A DNA stretch of 64,000 bases from Niallia sp. NCCP-28 (GCF_023168165.1 NZ_BQYJ01000003.1:310001-374000), one strand, 5' to 3'. Shown: positions 46,829-55,060, counted from the first letter of the stretch. Translations and numbers: made by a program. The notes: generated from the sequence alone by a model not told the origin.

Positions 46829-46839
46829 GAAAGAAGTAG

Positions 46840-46868
46840 GTTGCGGGTTGCATCCATTCCCTTTATAC
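46840..46868 (+). promoter_or_regulatory. Promoter of the 67-residue gene
   Basis: TTGCGG (46840) and TATACT (46863) with a 17-base spacer, 35 bases before the TTG start. Confidence 0.6.
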
Positions 46869-46903
46869 TATTGTAGTAATAATGAGGAAAGGAGCGAAAA
46901 AAA

Positions 46904-47107
46904 TTGATACATCAAACTTGGGAGCAAAAACAAACAGTAAAAACAGTGGCATGTGTACATACAGATGCAAATAAATATATTGTTAATAGAGTGCTGACTG
47001 TTGGGAAAACATATGAAGTTAAAAACGAAACTGAAGAGTTTTATTTCATTATTGATAACTCTGGAAAAGTTGGCGGTTTTTATAAAGATTATTTTAAAGA
47101 AGCTTAA
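46904..47107 (+). CDS. DUF6501-like small protein
   Basis: 67 residues starting at TTG 46904 with AAAGGAG nine bases upstream. Contains CVHTDANKYIVNRVLTVGK and FIIDNSGKVGGFYKDYF, a pattern I associate with the uncharacterised DUF6501 family of Bacillaceae; the name is from memory. Beta-rich, cytosolic, function unknown. Confidence 0.65.
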   Translation: MIHQTWEQKQTVKTVACVHTDANKYIVNRVLTVGKTYEVKNETEEFYFIIDNSGKVGGFYKDYFKEA

Positions 47108-47223
47108 TGTAGAGTGAGGGAGGAAACTAGACGTTTCTTCTCTTTTTTGTATGGAAAAATGCATCTTTTCTGTTTAGGAAAACACTAAAAAGAATTAAAA
47201 TGAATAAAAAGGAGGAAACGTTC

Positions 47224-47538
47224 GTGATTTATCTTTATATTGGAATAGGGGAATTTCAGGAAGTATGGCAAGGTTTTTAGTTAGTCTGATTCATTCTGTC
47301 TATCGTGTTTAAACTTTTGCCATTAAATAGTGGGTTCTTTCTTTTTAGGCTTTTTTACTATTTTTTTAAGAAACAGAACATTCGGCAAGAGATAAGTGCA
47401 GCGCTCGGAACAGGCCTGATTGGTTCTTTTTCAACATTTAGTATGGATGCTCTCCATTTATTGCAAAAAGATATGTACATAGAAGCAGTGCTTTATATTG
47501 CATCTTTTAAGCCGTCCGGCAACGGGGTAGGGAAAAAT
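47224..47538 (+). pseudogene. Decayed CrcB/FluC fluoride channel gene
   Basis: AAGGAGG and GTG 47224 begin a protein whose pieces are CrcB-like in three frames: YLYIGIG, then ISGSMARFLVSLIHSVYR after a frameshift, then GSFFLGFFTIF, then QEISAALGTGLIGSFSTFSM, which is the diagnostic FluC segment. In-frame stops and at least two or three frameshifts break it, and the C-terminal helix is missing. It cannot make a full channel. No fluoride riboswitch is visible in front. A functional copy may exist elsewhere. Confidence 0.75.
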
Positions 47539-47542
47539 AAAC

Positions 47543-47576
47543 AAAAAAAACTGTTGAAAATTCAACAGTTTTTTTT
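47543..47576. terminator. Bidirectional terminator 3' of yidC2-like gene
   Basis: AAAAAAAACTGTTGAA and its complement form a stem with A and T tracts on both sides, serving the yidC2-like gene on the minus strand and the crcB remnant on the plus strand. Confidence 0.85.
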
Positions 47577-47578
47577 GT

Positions 47579-48373
47579 TTATTTTTCGGATTTCAATTTT
47601 GTGTTTGCATCCGCATTAGATGGATATAGTTTTTTGCCGAGCATTGATTGCAATATTAAAAAGATACCGCCGACTGTCCAATAAAGAGGCAAAGCAGCCG
47701 GTGCATTTAATGAAACCATTACAATCATAATGGGAGATATTAAACCCATTATACGCATTTGCTTTTGCTGTTCTTCCGGCAGGGAATGTTGGGATACTCT
47801 AAATTGCAGATAATAGACAACACCTGCAATAGCAGTCAATATTAAATCAGAATGCCCCAAATTAAACCAAAGAAAAGTGTGTGCAGCAATTTCCTTTGAG
47901 CCTCTTATAGCATAATAAAATCCCATTAAGATTGGCATTTGGATAATAATAGGCAAACAACCCATTGACAGGGGATTGACACCATGTGTTTTATATAAGC
48001 CCATCATTTCAGCTTGCAGTTTTTGCTGTTCCTTTTGATCTTTTGTTGCTTTTAATTTTTTTTGGATTTTTTCCATTTCGGGTTTGATTATCTGCATTTT
48101 TTCTTTCATAATTTGCTGCTTTTTATATTGTTTTAACATTAGCGGCATTAAAATTAAACGAATGACTAATGTAATTAAAATAATCGCAAGGCCATAGCTG
48201 CCGTTAAAAAGGACGGCAGTTCCGTGTATTAAAGCGGCAAATGGCTCCACTATATAATGGTGGAAAAATCCATTGCTACCATTCCCTTGTGGGGATGAAG
48301 AGCAAGCAGATAACATAATAGTAGAAATAGCTAACACGATTAATAAAAGTAATTGTTTAGATGATCTTTTCAA
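47579..48373 (-). CDS. yidC: YidC/Oxa1-family membrane insertase, YidC2 (YqjG) type
   Basis: 264 residues, inserts proteins into the membrane. A lipoprotein signal ends in LSAC, then five TM segments with the YidC core: GSYGLAIILITLVIRLILMP, the cytoplasmic coiled loop rich in Lys/Gln, and PLSMGCLPIIIQMPILMGFY. The start is TTG 48373 after GGAGGAG. It is not beside rnpA and jag, so it is the second paralogue. Immediately upstream is a short membrane leader gene placed as mifM is in front of B. subtilis yidC2. Confidence 0.9.
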   Translation of the reverse strand: MKRSSKQLLLLIVLAISTIMLSACSSSPQGNGSNGFFHHYIVEPFAALIHGTAVLFNGSYGLAIILITLVIRLILMPLMLKQYKKQQIMKEKMQIIKPEMEKIQKKLKATKDQKEQQKLQAEMMGLYKTHGVNPLSMGCLPIIIQMPILMGFYYAIRGSKEIAAHTFLWFNLGHSDLILTAIAGVVYYLQFRVSQHSLPEEQQKQMRIMGLISPIMIVMVSLNAPAALPLYWTVGGIFLILQSMLGKKLYPSNADANTKLKSEK

Positions 48374-48378
48374 AAAAA

Positions 48379-48423
48379 CTCCTCCATTTTCATTCCATAT
48401 TTTAATAACAAAAAAGGAATGAA
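48379..48423 (-). promoter_or_regulatory. Possible SD-masking stem between leader and yidC2
   Basis: On the minus strand TTCATTCC (48416-48423, in the last leader codons) pairs with GGAATGAA (48389-48396). Alternatively TTCCTTT (48413-48419) pairs with the Shine-Dalgarno GGAGGAG (48379-48385), with three G-U pairs. A ribosome stalled near leader codon 87-90 would cover this 5' arm and free the site. Confidence 0.5.
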
Positions 48424-48698
48424 TTAGGCTTTTCCGGATCATCAACCCCACTTTTAACTCGTTTTCGAATATTTTTGCAAATCCAATGTAATATTGGTGT
48501 ATTATATTGCTGGACATTAAGATTTATTGTAGCAATGGATGTTTGAAAATGTATATGCTGTTCTAATGCCTCGTTATAATTTACTGTTGTTTGTATATTG
48601 GTTACCCAAAAGTATTTCACCATGAGACTTACTAGAATAGTAATGTAAATGGTTTGATAGCTTGGGATGTTTGTCATATCTATTAAAAAATCGACCAT
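48402..48698 (-). CDS. MifM-like membrane leader peptide upstream of yidC2
   Basis: 98 residues, AGAGGTG seven bases before the ATG, ending 28 bases before the yidC2 start. One N-terminal TM segment (about 14-33) is followed by a soluble tail with IxxWI-type ILHWI at 69-73, a basic stretch KNIRKRVK at 75-82, then VDDPEK at 85-90. B. subtilis MifM (95 residues) has one TM, RIxxWI near 69-74 and an acidic DEED near 86-89 needed for multi-site arrest, and it tunes yidC2 expression to insertion activity. Overall identity to MifM seems low; arrest activity is inferred from architecture and place. Confidence 0.65.
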   Translation of the reverse strand: MVDFLIDMTNIPSYQTIYITILVSLMVKYFWVTNIQTTVNYNEALEQHIHFQTSIATINLNVQQYNTPILHWICKNIRKRVKSGVDDPEKPNSFLFCY

Positions 48699-48844
48699 TT
48701 ATACACCTCTATTAGTATTCAACAATAAAATTATACCGAATAGACACATAGAAAGCAATGGAGAGAATGGCCTTAATGGCTTAAATCTAGAGACTGTGAA
48801 AAATTTATGAATGCTTTACAAAAAGTTTGTTAGTGGAATGAAGC

Positions 48845-49093
48845 TTATTTATTCTCTTTTTCAGCGTCAAGGGGTAGACAATATCGCTGTAAACGAGGAT
48901 CAATAATGGGTTTAAATTCTTCAGGATTGTTTGTGAAAAAAATTGGCTTTGCTGAATCTTTTTTTAGGCAAATCATAAGGGGATGGCTGCTGCTTGTGCT
49001 GTTTGCTGCCTTGTCTTCCAAAAACAGATAAAGAGGCATCATAATAAAGAGAATAGCAGCAAAAAATAAGGCGGCATAAATTCTGATGTTCAT
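48845..49093 (-). CDS. Small membrane-anchored hypothetical protein, 82 residues
   Basis: AAAGGAGG precedes the ATG. One N-terminal TM segment (about 5-24), then an outside domain with two Cys (MICLKK and RYCLP) that could form a disulfide. No family recognised. Confidence 0.65.
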   Translation of the reverse strand: MNIRIYAALFFAAILFIMMPLYLFLEDKAANSTSSSHPLMICLKKDSAKPIFFTNNPEEFKPIIDPRLQRYCLPLDAEKENK

Positions 49094-49472
49094 TAAATTC
49101 CTCCTTTAAAAATTCCTTATTAGGTGTATGATAAGGATAAACAGGTAAATGGTTCGATATATATTATTGTATTCATCAAACTATGAAAACGTTTAATATC
49201 CTTTTTAAAATAAGAAATTGAGGCTCTAAAAAAGGAAAACTTCAATCAGTGGGTGTTTTTTAGCTTTTATTGAGCGTCAGTTGGCTGAATCAATCTGTTT
49301 TATATGGGCAAGTTTCTGTCCACTTGGATTCCTTCCACCTTTCCCTAATTCCTTAGGTGGAGAAAACGTGTTTGTTAACCGGAGATAAAGAAGAAATAAT
49401 GGCAAAAGATGAGGAAATTCGATATAATAATTTCCATATTTATAGTGCTTGTTCTAAAAAGGAGGGGATGTA
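49094..49472. other. Intergenic region with repeat R3 and the pncA promoter
   Basis: About 380 bases between divergent genes. It contains the inverted R-family copy and, near the right end, TGGCAA (49400) and TATAAT (49423) 17 bases apart, the likely promoter of pncA-pncB-nadE. Confidence 0.6.
49230..49360 (-). repeat. R-family dispersed repeat, copy R3 (inverted)
   Basis: Read on the minus strand it begins CCACCTAAGGAA, continues with GGACAGAAACTTGCCC and AAACAGATTGATT and ends CTGATTGAAGTTTTCCTTT, the same block order as R2. Confidence 0.5.
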
Positions 49473-50015
49473 GTGAAAGCATTGCTCAATATTGATTATA
49501 CTTTCGATTTTGTGGAAGGCAATCTGCCTTGTGGGGAAGCGGCGATCAACATAGAAGATAAATTAGTACATATAACAAAAGAATTTATAGAGAAGGGAGA
49601 CTATACTGTTTTTGCAATTGATTTGCATATGGCAGATGATCCTTTCCATCCAGAAACAAAATTATTTCCGCCGCATAATATCAAGGGAACATCTGGGAGA
49701 GATTTGTATGGCTCATTAAAACAAGTGTATGAGAAGCATCAAAATTTTCCGAATGTACATTGGATCGATAAAACAAGATATAGTGCATTTGCGGGCACAG
49801 ATTTACATATAAAGCTAAAAGAAAGAAACATTACAGATTTATACTTAGTTGGTGTGTGCACAGATATTTGTGTGCTTCATACTGCTGTAGATGCTTATAA
49901 TCTTGGATATAAAATAAATATATATGAACATGCAGTGGCATCCTTTAATCAATCTGGTCATGAATGGGCACTGCAGCATTTTAAAGAGACACTAGGAGCG
50001 ACTATTGTAAAATAG
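49473..50015 (+). CDS. pncA: Nicotinamidase
   Basis: Hydrolyses nicotinamide to nicotinate, first step of NAD salvage. 180 residues of the isochorismatase-like fold: catalytic Asp in LLNIDYTFDF, the metal loop AIDLHMADDPFHPE, Lys in WIDKTRYSAF and Cys in VGVCTDICVLHTA. It starts at GTG after GGAGGGG. pncB follows within 35 bases. Confidence 0.93.
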   Translation: MKALLNIDYTFDFVEGNLPCGEAAINIEDKLVHITKEFIEKGDYTVFAIDLHMADDPFHPETKLFPPHNIKGTSGRDLYGSLKQVYEKHQNFPNVHWIDKTRYSAFAGTDLHIKLKERNITDLYLVGVCTDICVLHTAVDAYNLGYKINIYEHAVASFNQSGHEWALQHFKETLGATIVK

Positions 50016-50048
50016 AGAGTGCTCTTAGAGAAAGTATGGAGGACAAAC

Positions 50049-51509
50049 ATGGGTTATAACTTTGAAGACGACAGTTTAATGCTACATACAGATCTTTACC
50101 AAATTAATATGGCGGAAACCTATTGGGAAGATGGCATTTCTGAAAGAAATTCTGTATTTGAGGTATATTTCAGAAAACTTCCTTTTGATAATGGATACGC
50201 AGTTTTTGCTGGTTTAGAAAGAATCATTCACTACTTGGAAAATCTACGCTTTACTGAAACTGATATCAGCTATTTAAGAAAACAAGGATTTAAAGAAGAT
50301 TTCTTAGACTATTTAAAAGATTTTCGATTTACAGGCAATTTGCGCTCGGTTGTGGAAGGAGAGATTGTGTTTGCAAATGAACCATTGGTTAGAGTAGAAG
50401 CTCCTCTTGCCCAAGCGCAAATAATTGAAACAGCACTCCTTAATATTGTGAACTACCAAACATTAATCGCAACCAAAGCATCCAGAATTAAACATGTTAT
50501 CGGAAATGGTGTGGTGATGGAATTTGGCAGCAGAAGAGCGCAAGAATTAGATGCTGCACTATGGGGAACAAGAGCAGCGTTTATCGGGGGATTTGCATCC
50601 ACTTCCAATGTACGTGCAGGCAAATTGTTTGGAATTCCAATTTCCGGTACACATGCTCATTCTATGATTCAGGCATATCGTGATGAATACACTGCTTTTC
50701 ATAAATATACTAGACGCCATAAGGACTGTGTATTTTTAGTGGATACATATGATACATTAAAATCAGGTGTGCCAAATGCCATTAAAGTTGCCAAGGAACT
50801 GGGAGATAAGATTAATTTCTTAGGAATCCGCCTTGATAGCGGGGATCTTGCCTACCTTTCGAAAGAAGCAAGAAAAATGTTGGATGAAGCAGGCTTTACT
50901 GACACAAAAATTATTGCAAGCAATGACCTGGATGAATATACCATTATGAATTTAAAAGCACAAGGAGCCAAAATTGATATTTGGGGAATTGGCACAAAAT
51001 TAATTACTGCTTTTGACCAACCTGCATTAGGGGGGGTTTATAAGCTGGTTTCTATAGAAGATGAAACAGGAAAAATGCAGGATACCATTAAAATAAGCGG
51101 CAATCCTGAAAAAGTGACAACACCAGGAATAAAACGAGTATATCGAATTATTAATAGTATGAACCAGAAGTCTGAAGGAGATTATATTTGTTTAGAAACA
51201 GAACATCCTGAAACAGAAGAACGATTAAAAATGTTTCATCCGACCCATACGTATATCAGTAAATTTGTTACTAATTTTATCGCAAAAGATATACATGCAG
51301 ATATTTTTAAAAATGGAAAGTTAATTTATCAATCACCAGATATTTTTTCGATTCAGAAGTTTGCAGAGGATAATTTAGAGGTATTATGGGATGAGTATAA
51401 ACGCTCGCTAAATCCTGAAGAATATCCTGTTGATTTAAGCCCGAAATGCTGGGAGAACAAAATGAAACATATCGAAGAAGTTAAAAATAACATCAAACGA
51501 AATGGATAA
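50049..51509 (+). CDS. pncB: Nicotinate phosphoribosyltransferase
   Basis: Makes nicotinate mononucleotide from nicotinate and PRPP. 486 residues beginning MGYNFEDDSLMLHTDLYQINM; the family motifs MEFGSRRAQELDAALWG, GTHAHSM and IRLDSGDLAYLSKEAR are present. GGAGG precedes ATG 50049. Between pncA and nadE in one operon. Confidence 0.95.
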   Translation: MGYNFEDDSLMLHTDLYQINMAETYWEDGISERNSVFEVYFRKLPFDNGYAVFAGLERIIHYLENLRFTETDISYLRKQGFKEDFLDYLKDFRFTGNLRSVVEGEIVFANEPLVRVEAPLAQAQIIETALLNIVNYQTLIATKASRIKHVIGNGVVMEFGSRRAQELDAALWGTRAAFIGGFASTSNVRAGKLFGIPISGTHAHSMIQAYRDEYTAFHKYTRRHKDCVFLVDTYDTLKSGVPNAIKVAKELGDKINFLGIRLDSGDLAYLSKEARKMLDEAGFTDTKIIASNDLDEYTIMNLKAQGAKIDIWGIGTKLITAFDQPALGGVYKLVSIEDETGKMQDTIKISGNPEKVTTPGIKRVYRIINSMNQKSEGDYICLETEHPETEERLKMFHPTHTYISKFVTNFIAKDIHADIFKNGKLIYQSPDIFSIQKFAEDNLEVLWDEYKRSLNPEEYPVDLSPKCWENKMKHIEEVKNNIKRNG

Positions 51510-51524
51510 AAGGAGGAATTTCCC

Positions 51525-52343
51525 ATGGGTTTGCAAAAAAAAATCATGGAAGATCTGCATGTTAAATCAGAAATTGATGCAAAAGAGGAAATAAAAAATC
51601 GTGTTGATTTTCTTAAAAGTTATGTAAAAAAGTCAAAATCAAAAGGTTTTGTGCTGGGAATCAGCGGCGGGCAAGATTCTTCACTGGCAGGAAGATTAGC
51701 ACAGCTTGCTGCTGAAGAATTGCGCCAAGAAGGATATGATGCAAAATTTGTAGCGGTGCGTCTTCCCTACGGCGCCCAAGCAGATGAAGAGGATGCGCAG
51801 CGAGCTTTAAAATTTATTCAGGCAGACAAAGAATATGCATTTAATGTCAAGTCATCTGTGGACGCAGTGAAAGAAGAGTATGATCAGATAACAGAAGAAC
51901 CTTTAAAAGATTATCATAAAGGGAATGTGAAGGCCAGAATGAGAATGATTGCGCAATATGCAATTGGCGGCCAAGAAAATCTTCTGGTGATTGGTACAGA
52001 CCATGCAGCAGAAGCAGTAACTGGATTTTTCACCAAATACGGGGATGGCGGTGCAGATATTCTCCCATTAACAGGATTAAGCAAACGCCAAGGGAAAAAA
52101 TTATTGCAAGAATTGAATGCAGAAGAAGCTGTTTATTTAAAAGTGCCAACCGCTGATCTCCTTGATGGCAAACCTGGACAAGCAGATGAAACAGAACTTG
52201 GCATCTCTTATGATCAATTAGATGATTATTTAGAGGGAAAAGAAGTGCCGAAAGATGTTGCAGAAAAAATTGAAGCAAGATATTTGATGACGCAGCATAA
52301 ACGTACTGTTCCGGTGTCCATGTTTGATACATGGTGGAGATAA
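51525..52343 (+). CDS. nadE: Ammonia-dependent NAD synthetase
   Basis: Amidates nicotinate adenine dinucleotide to NAD. 272 residues, the short ammonia-using form. PP-loop SGGQDSS near 47-53, [20 protein letters not shown] and the C-terminal [16 protein letters not shown] precedes the ATG, 15 bases after pncB. Last gene of the salvage operon; nadD is not here. Confidence 0.96.
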   Translation: MGLQKKIMEDLHVKSEIDAKEEIKNRVDFLKSYVKKSKSKGFVLGISGGQDSSLAGRLAQLAAEELRQEGYDAKFVAVRLPYGAQADEEDAQRALKFIQADKEYAFNVKSSVDAVKEEYDQITEEPLKDYHKGNVKARMRMIAQYAIGGQENLLVIGTDHAAEAVTGFFTKYGDGGADILPLTGLSKRQGKKLLQELNAEEAVYLKVPTADLLDGKPGQADETELGISYDQLDDYLEGKEVPKDVAEKIEARYLMTQHKRTVPVSMFDTWWR

Positions 52344-52354
52344 GAAAAGCAGGA

Positions 52355-52402
52355 AAGGGGCGCCTTAAAGATGCATTTGCATCCTTAAGGCGCCCTTTTT
52401 TT
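52355..52402 (+). terminator. Terminator of the NAD salvage operon
   Basis: GGGGCGCCTTAAAGATGCA pairs with TGCATCCTTAAGGCGCCC, followed by seven T. Confidence 0.95.
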
Positions 52403-52521
52403 ATGGGAAAAGGTGGAGTTTTAAAAAAATAGCAAATATAGTATTTTAATACAAGCATGTCCAAGTGTTTTTCATAATTTGTTAATGTAAAGGAAAATGG
52501 CGATAGAAAGGGGGAAATAGC

Positions 52522-52665
52522 ATGTTAAAAGTTATTGATTTAGATGTAGATTTAATTTTATTAAACATTCCATTCCATTTTGAATATGAAATCACGATAG
52601 GGGATAAGCATAAAGATAAAAAACACCACAAAAAACATAAAAAGCATGGCAAAAAAGATAAATAA
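52522..52665 (+). CDS. Small His/Lys-rich protein, 47 residues
   Basis: AAAGGGGG precedes the ATG. The first 26 residues are ordered and hydrophobic (MLKVIDLDVDLILLNIPFHF), then a tail of almost only His, Lys, Asp and Gly (KHKDKKHHKKHKKHGKKDK) with seven histidines among 20 residues. Metal or polyanion binding is possible. No family recognised. A strong terminator ends the transcript. Confidence 0.65.
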   Translation: MLKVIDLDVDLILLNIPFHFEYEITIGDKHKDKKHHKKHKKHGKKDK

Positions 52666-52706
52666 GTATTATGAATGGCAGTTTGCAAAAGGCGATTGCT
52701 AACTAA

Positions 52707-52750
52707 AAAAGAAAGAGCATCCAATCAGTCGATTGGGTGCTCTTTCTTTT
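52707..52750. terminator. Bidirectional terminator left of the IS
   Basis: AAAAGAAAGAGCATCCAATC, AGTC loop and its complement with one G-U. T-runs lie on both strands. It ends next to the IS target site and probably once also served pflA from the other side. Confidence 0.93.
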
Positions 52751-52845
52751 AGGCTGTTCTCGTAAAGATTGTTGCTTTTTTTATAAATCTCAATAATGCA
52801 TAGTATAATAGAAACCGTTAATAAATATTTAAGAAAGGAATGATA

Positions 52846-53037
52846 GTGATAACGAAATTATCTTATAGTGGTTTAAAAAATGGAGAAAGTGATGTGGAAA
52901 TAAAATTATTGGCGGATATACAAAATGATTGGATAGAGATAACACATACCAAGGAAGTGTCTCAAGTAATGAATAAATCAACAGGTGAATATATCATAGT
53001 AAAACGAAACACCTTGATATGTGAGGTTGTTTCATAA
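52846..53037 (+). CDS. Cargo ORF inside the IS element
   Basis: 63 residues from GTG 52846 (AAAGGA six bases upstream), or 65 from an ATG that abuts the ribosome binding site. It reads LSYSGLKNGESDVEIKLLAD and ends VKRNTLICEVVS; probably a small beta-rich soluble protein. TATAAT lies at about 52803 and a terminator at 53070. It is unlike any transposase part. Family unknown. Confidence 0.55.
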   Translation: MITKLSYSGLKNGESDVEIKLLADIQNDWIEITHTKEVSQVMNKSTGEYIIVKRNTLICEVVS

Positions 53038-53069
53038 TACGAAACAACTATGGAAGAAATAATTTTTAT

Positions 53070-53102
53070 GCGACTGAGTGAGTATATCAGTTGCATTTTT
53101 TT
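53070..53102 (+). terminator. Terminator of the IS cargo ORF
   Basis: GCGACTGA pairs with TCAGTTGC (one G-U), 9-base loop, then ATTTTTTT. It overlaps the last codons of the transposase on the other strand. Confidence 0.75.
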
Positions 53103-54097
53103 ATGCAATTCTAAACATCTCGACAGTGGCATAATTTGATTTATGGACAACACTAAATAAAAGTTGTTTCACTCGTTCTTTGTGAGCCATCTTTTTACTT
53201 TGTTCCAAATCTCTAAACCAAAATAAATAGTTATCAAGGTATTTAGTCGCTACACCTTAAAAACGTATCATAAACTGCTTTAAGCGTTTATGATACGCAT
53301 TGACGTGTTGGATATGATAAATCGACTTTCCTACATAAACACCTTTACGCATATTGACCATTTCGTGCTGTAACCCCTTATCTTTAGCGCACTTCTTGCA
53401 GTTCGTTCGTAGCAGTATCACTGCATAGCAAAGCAGAGGTGTCGATAAACGCACCTAATACATTGTCAATATCCGTTGATTTAATACGATCCTTTCCAGC
53501 TATTTGAGAGATGACTTGACCGTTCCCATCTTGTGCCACTATGACACAAACTTGCTCTTTGGAGATACCACGCTTTGTTGCGACACCACCACGTTTCCGA
53601 GCATATCGGTGAGATAAGAACTTCTTCCCTTTATCACTTTCCAAAAAGAATGTTTCATCGCTTTCGACAATGCCTTTAAGCGTCTGATTATCTAATGAAC
53701 GGAGGGGGCTTAGGATTTTATGTCTCCAATAAAAAGCCGTAGAAATATGAATATCTAAGGCTTCTGAAATCTTAGGTTTTTACCATTAGTTCAAAACATT
53801 TCAGCCATTTATGAGGGTATCTTGAACCTGGCAATGGCGTGTCAGTCAATTGTTAAAGGATTTTCCGCAATCTTTGCATAGATAACGCTGTCTCGCACGA
53901 TATTTACCATTTTTCTTGACCAAGACACTTCCACAATGAAGACAAGACAATCCATCCGAAAAACGAGTTTCACGAATATCTTTTAGCATCTTCGCAATAT
54001 CTTCTCGTTCTTCTGGAAACAAGTCTTGCTTCATTGCTTCAAACAGGGCTAATTGCTTTGACTTTGATAAGTCGCTGAAATCACGATAAACGTGCAT
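53101..54097 (-). pseudogene. IS1595-family transposase, inactivated
   Basis: The N-terminus (from 54097) has a Zn ribbon, CLHCGSVLV and YLCKDCGKSF. The ISXO2-like catalytic part follows in pieces: ISEALDIHISTAFYWR, GIVESDETFF, RGGVATKRGISKEQV, then KCAKDKGLQHEMVN, HVNAYHKRLKQFM and finally GVATKYLDNYLFWF, ending in a stop at 53101. Lesions: stops and frame changes between 53650 and 53846, a +4 shift near 53395-53405 (GAACGAAC) and a TAA at 53257-53259. It cannot mobilise the element by itself. Confidence 0.88.
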
Positions 54098-54207
54098 CTA
54101 CATTGCCAAACACCGCCATAAAGGTCATTATAACAGCCTCTTTACAGTTTGGTCTAATAACAACAATCTTTACGAAAACAGCGTTCTTTTAATATAAAAT
54201 ACCCTAG

Positions 54208-54966
54208 TTATGTTGTTTCTTCACCATTTGACTGCACAGCAGAATTTGTAAGTATACTATAAGCAAAAGCAACTGATTCTTCACTTGGCGGCTCAATCTC
54301 TTTTAATGGATAATCTAAACCTAGTGCTTCCCATTTATAGACACCTAATTTATGATAGGGCAGAATATCAATTTTTTCCACGTTTGATAACGTAGAAATA
54401 AAGTTGCCTAAGTTTCTCAAATCTTTTTCATTATCATTAATAGAAGGAACAAGAACGTGTCGTATCCATACAGGAATATGATGATCGGAAAGATAGTTTG
54501 CAAATGATAAAATATGATCATTGCCCATTCCTGTTAAGGAGATATGTTTTTTGCGGTCAATATGCTTTAAATCTAATAGAATCAAATCAGTATACTTCAT
54601 TAACTCTTTTAGCTGCTCTTGAAAATGAGGTGCTGTGGAATAGCAGCCTCCAGAGGAATCAATGGTCGTGTGAATGCCTATCTTTTTGCATTCTTTAAAT
54701 AATTCTATTAAAAACGGAATTTGCAATAAAGGTTCTCCGCCACTTACAGTAATGCCCCCACAGGATGCTTCAATAAAGGGAAGGTATGTTGTTAAGTCAT
54801 CCATAATTTCTTTTACAGACATGGATTTTCCTGTTCCAATCTCCCAAGTGTCTGCATTATGACAAAATTGGCATCGCAGTAAACAACCTTGTGTAAAAAT
54901 AACATACCGTATTCCTGGTCCATCTACTGTACCAAAAGTTTCAATGGAATGAATGTTGCCGTTCAT
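54208..54966 (-). CDS. pflA: Pyruvate formate-lyase activating enzyme
   Basis: Radical-SAM enzyme that makes the glycyl radical in PflB. 252 residues with the CxxxCxxC cluster in CLLRCQFC, the GGEP motif in VSGGEPLLQ and the glycine-rich early part IETFGTVDGPGIRYV. GGAGG precedes the start. It follows pflB after about 120 bases with a hairpin between them. The IS lies 16 bases downstream of its stop. Confidence 0.95.
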   Translation of the reverse strand: MNGNIHSIETFGTVDGPGIRYVIFTQGCLLRCQFCHNADTWEIGTGKSMSVKEIMDDLTTYLPFIEASCGGITVSGGEPLLQIPFLIELFKECKKIGIHTTIDSSGGCYSTAPHFQEQLKELMKYTDLILLDLKHIDRKKHISLTGMGNDHILSFANYLSDHHIPVWIRHVLVPSINDNEKDLRNLGNFISTLSNVEKIDILPYHKLGVYKWEALGLDYPLKEIEPPSEESVAFAYSILTNSAVQSNGEETT

Positions 54967-54989
54967 GATTTTTTTCCTCCTTTTAAATA

Positions 54990-55060
54990 AAGCAACCAGT
55001 GAGGGAGAAGAAGAAAAGGTGAACGCGGCAATCTTTTCTCCCTTTACTGATTAGCGAAAC
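54990..55060 (-). repeat. Hairpin between pflB and pflA, R-family-like
   Basis: The plus strand reads CCAGTGAGGGAGAAGAAGAA, close to the start of repeat R2, and pairs with TCTTTTCTCCCTTTACTG further on. It may lower expression of pflA relative to pflB or protect the pflB mRNA end. Confidence 0.5.

Larger units (their letters stand above)
52752..54183. mobile_element. IS1595-like insertion element, 1432 bp, with 8-bp target duplication
   Basis: Terminal inverted repeats of 23 bases (52752-52774 and 54161-54183) match at 21 positions; the inner part CGTAAAGATTGTTG is identical. TTCTTTTA is directly repeated outside both ends (52744-52751 and 54184-54191), an 8-bp duplication as made by IS1595-family elements. 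Inside are a decayed transposase on the minus strand and a small complete transcription unit on the plus strand. It sits between a terminator and pflA. Confidence 0.88.
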
